From Chrysomallon squamiferum (lineage: Eukaryota; Mollusca; Gastropoda; Neomphalida; Peltospiridae): a DNA stretch of 20,000 bases. The stretch is taken from positions 15,718,810 to 15,738,809 of the forward strand of contig CM022673.1 of assembly GCA_012295275.1 (NCBI GenBank). Direction: 5' to 3'. A model generated the notes under the pieces. It was given only the letters and a program-made list of their open reading frames with translations. It did not search any database and was not told the DNA's origin. Below are positions 18,080 to 20,000 of this stretch, piece by piece. Position numbers and translations under genes: made by a program. Positions within the stretch are counted from its first letter, which is position 1. Every line of letters starts with the position of its first letter.

Positions 18080-18113
<34 letters not shown>
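17940..18113 (+). repeat. three poly(A) tracts in purine-rich DNA
   Basis: Runs of A at 17941-17959 (19), 18022-18041 (20) and 18084-18113 (30), linked by purine-rich sequence such as GAGGAAAGAAAAG. The Phe-rich minus-strand frame is an artefact. Confidence 0.9.
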
Positions 18114-18116
<3 letters not shown>

Positions 18117-18444
18117 CAGAACGAACAACCAGAAAGACAACAACTAACCAGATAAATAAATACATATATACACACCTCTAACACAACCATGCACGCACAT
18201 ACATGTAAAATACACATACACATAATAATTTATTCCTAAAAACATTCAGCAAAATGAAATCCATTCAAATAATAAATATATTATTTTAATTTTATTTTTT
18301 CTAATTTGAACCTTATATAATTTTTTCTTTTTTTTTCTTTTCTTTTCTTTTTTCTTAACGATGTCTTAAAACGTTCCATAAGCGTAATTTTTCAAAATAT
18401 TTACCATTAATTAAATTATTTTCACTTCCATTACTAAAATGACA
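18114..18444. other. non-coding stretch with CA-rich and T-rich patches
   Basis: An imperfect CA/CATA patch (about 18162-18225) and a T/C-rich tract (about 18322-18354). Nothing else seen. Confidence 0.45.
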
Positions 18445-18783
18445 TCATCCTGTACTTTTTCCAAAAAATAAAAAATAAAAATCTTTTTTCTTCTTTTTTT
18501 CTTTCTTTCTTTCTTTTTTAATTTTTAATTTAATTTTTTTTTCTAAAATATACCATAAACCTAATACTTTAAAATATTTAAAACGGTTGGGGTTAACAGT
18601 AATTGCATTACTTTCCACTTTCCAGCTAACATAGCGTTGTTCTGGCTGGTTTCGTACAAGAATGTATTTCCGTTTTGTTTTCGGTTGTTGGTTTTTTTTT
18701 TTTGCATACTTATAACTAAATGTATTCAAACTGTCAGCTGACACAGCCAAAATTATGTGAAGCAGGAGGAACGATTCGGCCAT
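18445..18783 (-). CDS. candidate exon encoding a secreted, Lys-rich peptide (unrecognised)
   Basis: The minus strand from ATG at 18783 to the stop at 18445 encodes 112 residues. The start context is AACATGG, with A at -3 and G at +4, a strong eukaryotic start. Residues 1-16 (MAESFLLLHIILAVSA) look like a signal peptide with hydrophobic core and VSA before a likely cut. Nine of the next 16 codons after the Met end in G or C, unusual in this AT-rich DNA. Residues about 29-40 are basic, and the last 30 residues are mostly Lys/Glu/Ile encoded by an A-rich microsatellite, so the C-terminal half is doubtful. A pyrimidine-rich acceptor (TTTGTTTTTTCAG) ends at 18796, 12 bp before the ATG. A donor-like GTATGC (GT at 18708-18709) could end a short signal-peptide exon. 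No family recognised; chance is the main alternative. Confidence 0.15.
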   Translation of the reverse strand: MAESFLLLHIILAVSADSLNTFSYKYAKKKNQQPKTKRKYILVRNQPEQRYVSWKVESNAITVNPNRFKYFKVLGLWYILEKKIKLKIKKERKKEKKKKKDFYFLFFGKSTG

Positions 18784-18795
18784 GTTATATTTCAA

Positions 18796-18809
18796 CTGAA
18801 AAAAACAAA
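18796..18809 (-). other. candidate splice acceptor
   Basis: The minus strand reads CCTTTGTTTTTTCAG just before TTGAAATATAACATGG: a pyrimidine tract followed by CAG with no intervening AG. It matches the animal 3' splice consensus well and would place the exon start at 18795. CAG after T-rich sequence is common in AT-rich DNA, so it supports the candidate exon only in combination with the start context and signal-like N-terminus. Confidence 0.25.
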
Positions 18810-18874
18810 GGATACGGGTTGCTGATTTGATGACTATCTGATTGGCTGGCATGCAGATCTGCTTATAAAAGTTA

Positions 18875-18913
18875 CTGCTGTTGCTGTTGTTGTTGTTGTT
18901 GTTGTTGTTGTTT
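18875..18913 (+). repeat. (CTG)/(TTG)n trinucleotide microsatellite
   Basis: CTGCTGTTGCTG, then about nine TTG units. On the minus strand it reads as poly-Asn/Ser within a frame that lacks an ATG, so it is not coding evidence. Confidence 0.9.
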
Positions 18914-20000
18914 AAAGTGAAGCACACTTATACAGTATAGCTTGTACACTACACCCAACTCCTTCCATTATTTTTACTGATATATTTTGTTGATTTCAAT
19001 TTTCACCCCTAGCCGATACCGTTTCGTGATAGGGTGTCGTTAAACATTCATTAATTTATAATTAAATTCCGTTCGTCTTGAAATGTATACTCACTACAAT
19101 GACTGTACCACCTTTTCACTCAAATGCAAACCATCCACTCCATCATTTGTGCTTAAAACTATGTACATCCCTGGAAATTTGTTTTTATTAAATTCACCCG
19201 TGAATAAAAAGTTATTAAGTTCACTCTTGAAAAAGAATTATCATTACAGTTATTATTAGCTGTGTAAAGAGGCCGTGTCTTGGTACACGATATCACCAAT
19301 TTTTTTTTTCTGTGTTAGCTAATACTCGTGGGTGAACAAGTATGTTGACGATTATGGAATTGTAGCTTAAGTCGATATTATTCACAACCCTCATAAATCA
19401 GGAGATATTTCCATATCACGCTCATCATTTTCTTCCCTTACCACCAATTTAGAGGATCAGTGAAGAAAAAATTTCAATGGCTACTTAAGAAGAAAAAAAT
19501 TAGCTTAGTCCGAGACCACGTTGGGTTCAGAATTCTACGGTTCTGACTGGCTGACCACAGATATTGCCGCCATTGTGAATGTTGTGCGCATTGATGCATA
19601 TATAATACACTATGTATTTCAGAGTCTGTATATAATTGCAATAGCTGTTTCTTCCTCCGTGAAATTATGCCGTAATGAGGCATTCGTGTTGATTCTAAAA
19701 TATCTTTTAATAGCGGCTTGTGAAAGAAAAAAGATGACAGTCACAAAAGTTATAGGATTGTTAGTTTTCTCAAAGTCGTAATCGAATAGTGGTTATATGA
19801 TTTGGTTGTAATATTTTTGGAATTTTACTTTAGAAGATGTGAATTTTTTAACAGATGAATGAGAGCGTGTAATAAGTAAATGAAATACTTGTGTTGTTAG
19901 CCATTCTGATTACCCTTCTACCCGTATCATGTTATTTATAATTTTATAGTTCAGTTAACATCCCTGTATATCTGTCTACGTTTTTTCTTCTTCTTAGTTT
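18914..20000. other. non-coding stretch with little to annotate
   Basis: AT-rich, no microsatellite array. Both strands are open over about 19521-19683, but the plus frame begins at TTG, has no ATG until near its end, and matches nothing known. A YY1-core word (GCCGCCAT, minus-strand ATGGCGGC) lies at 19566-19573. An imperfect 7-bp hairpin (CGATACC/GGTGTCG) lies near 19014-19039. Confidence 0.4.

Noticed and set aside
19521-19781. Plus-strand 86-codon frame with two hydrophobic stretches
   Set aside because: It starts at TTG, the opposite strand is also open, and nothing in it is recognisable.

Overview
This window contains no gene that I can recognise. It is A+T-rich DNA (about two thirds A+T by eye, not counted) crowded with microsatellites: ATAC/AGAC tetranucleotide arrays, pure CT, GT and TA dinucleotide arrays, TTC, ATT and TTG trinucleotide arrays, and homopolymers up to 82 nt. 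There is no bacterial gene packing, no rRNA, no convincing tRNA and no CRISPR array. Almost every open frame above 60 codons either reads through a simple repeat or lacks an ATG. This points to intergenic or deep intronic DNA of a large animal genome. The abundance of ATAC/AGAC/GATA-type tetranucleotides with long CT and GT arrays fits a mollusc, and most of all a coleoid cephalopod such as an octopus. That assignment is inference from repeat style, not from a diagnostic gene.

Layout. 1-730: AT-rich sequence with pyrimidine tracts and poly(T). 732-1105: a compound tetranucleotide array with a higher-order unit. 1106-3120: quiet sequence with a CT array and one stretch open on both strands (2101-2416). 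3120-3206: a small cluster of binding-site-like words (nuclear-receptor half-site, C/EBP, full CRE, CTCF-like). 3435-3617: a CA/CT/TG/TA compound array containing 136 bp of CT. 3795-4800: decayed trinucleotide repeats. 5699-5957: a GC-rich decayed dispersed repeat, probably a small non-autonomous transposon. 6061-7550: GT, CA (with a CG core), TA and ATAC arrays, including a perfect 37-bp tandem duplication. 7690-11800: mostly quiet, with T-rich, purine-rich and AT/ATAC patches. 12842-13231: GT, GT, CT, CTAT and CTCTAA arrays in series. 13384-13549: promoter-like words. 14154-15683: a short tandem duplication, a hairpin, pyrimidine and purine tracts, a 218-bp TG array and an 82-nt poly(T). 16092-16191: AAT and AAAAG repeats. 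17184-17330: an unusually GC-rich island holding a perfect DR5 nuclear-receptor element. 17647-18113: ATT, TA and poly(A) tracts. 18445-18795: a candidate exon on the minus strand encoding a signal-peptide-like N-terminus behind a good splice acceptor. 18914-20000: quiet.

No genes can be shown to work together. The items most worth checking are the DR5 island (17309-17325), the candidate secreted-peptide exon (18445-18795), the CRE cluster (3120-3180), the decayed mobile element (5699-5957) and the higher-order structure in the tetranucleotide array (732-1105). None amounts to a demonstrated new system.
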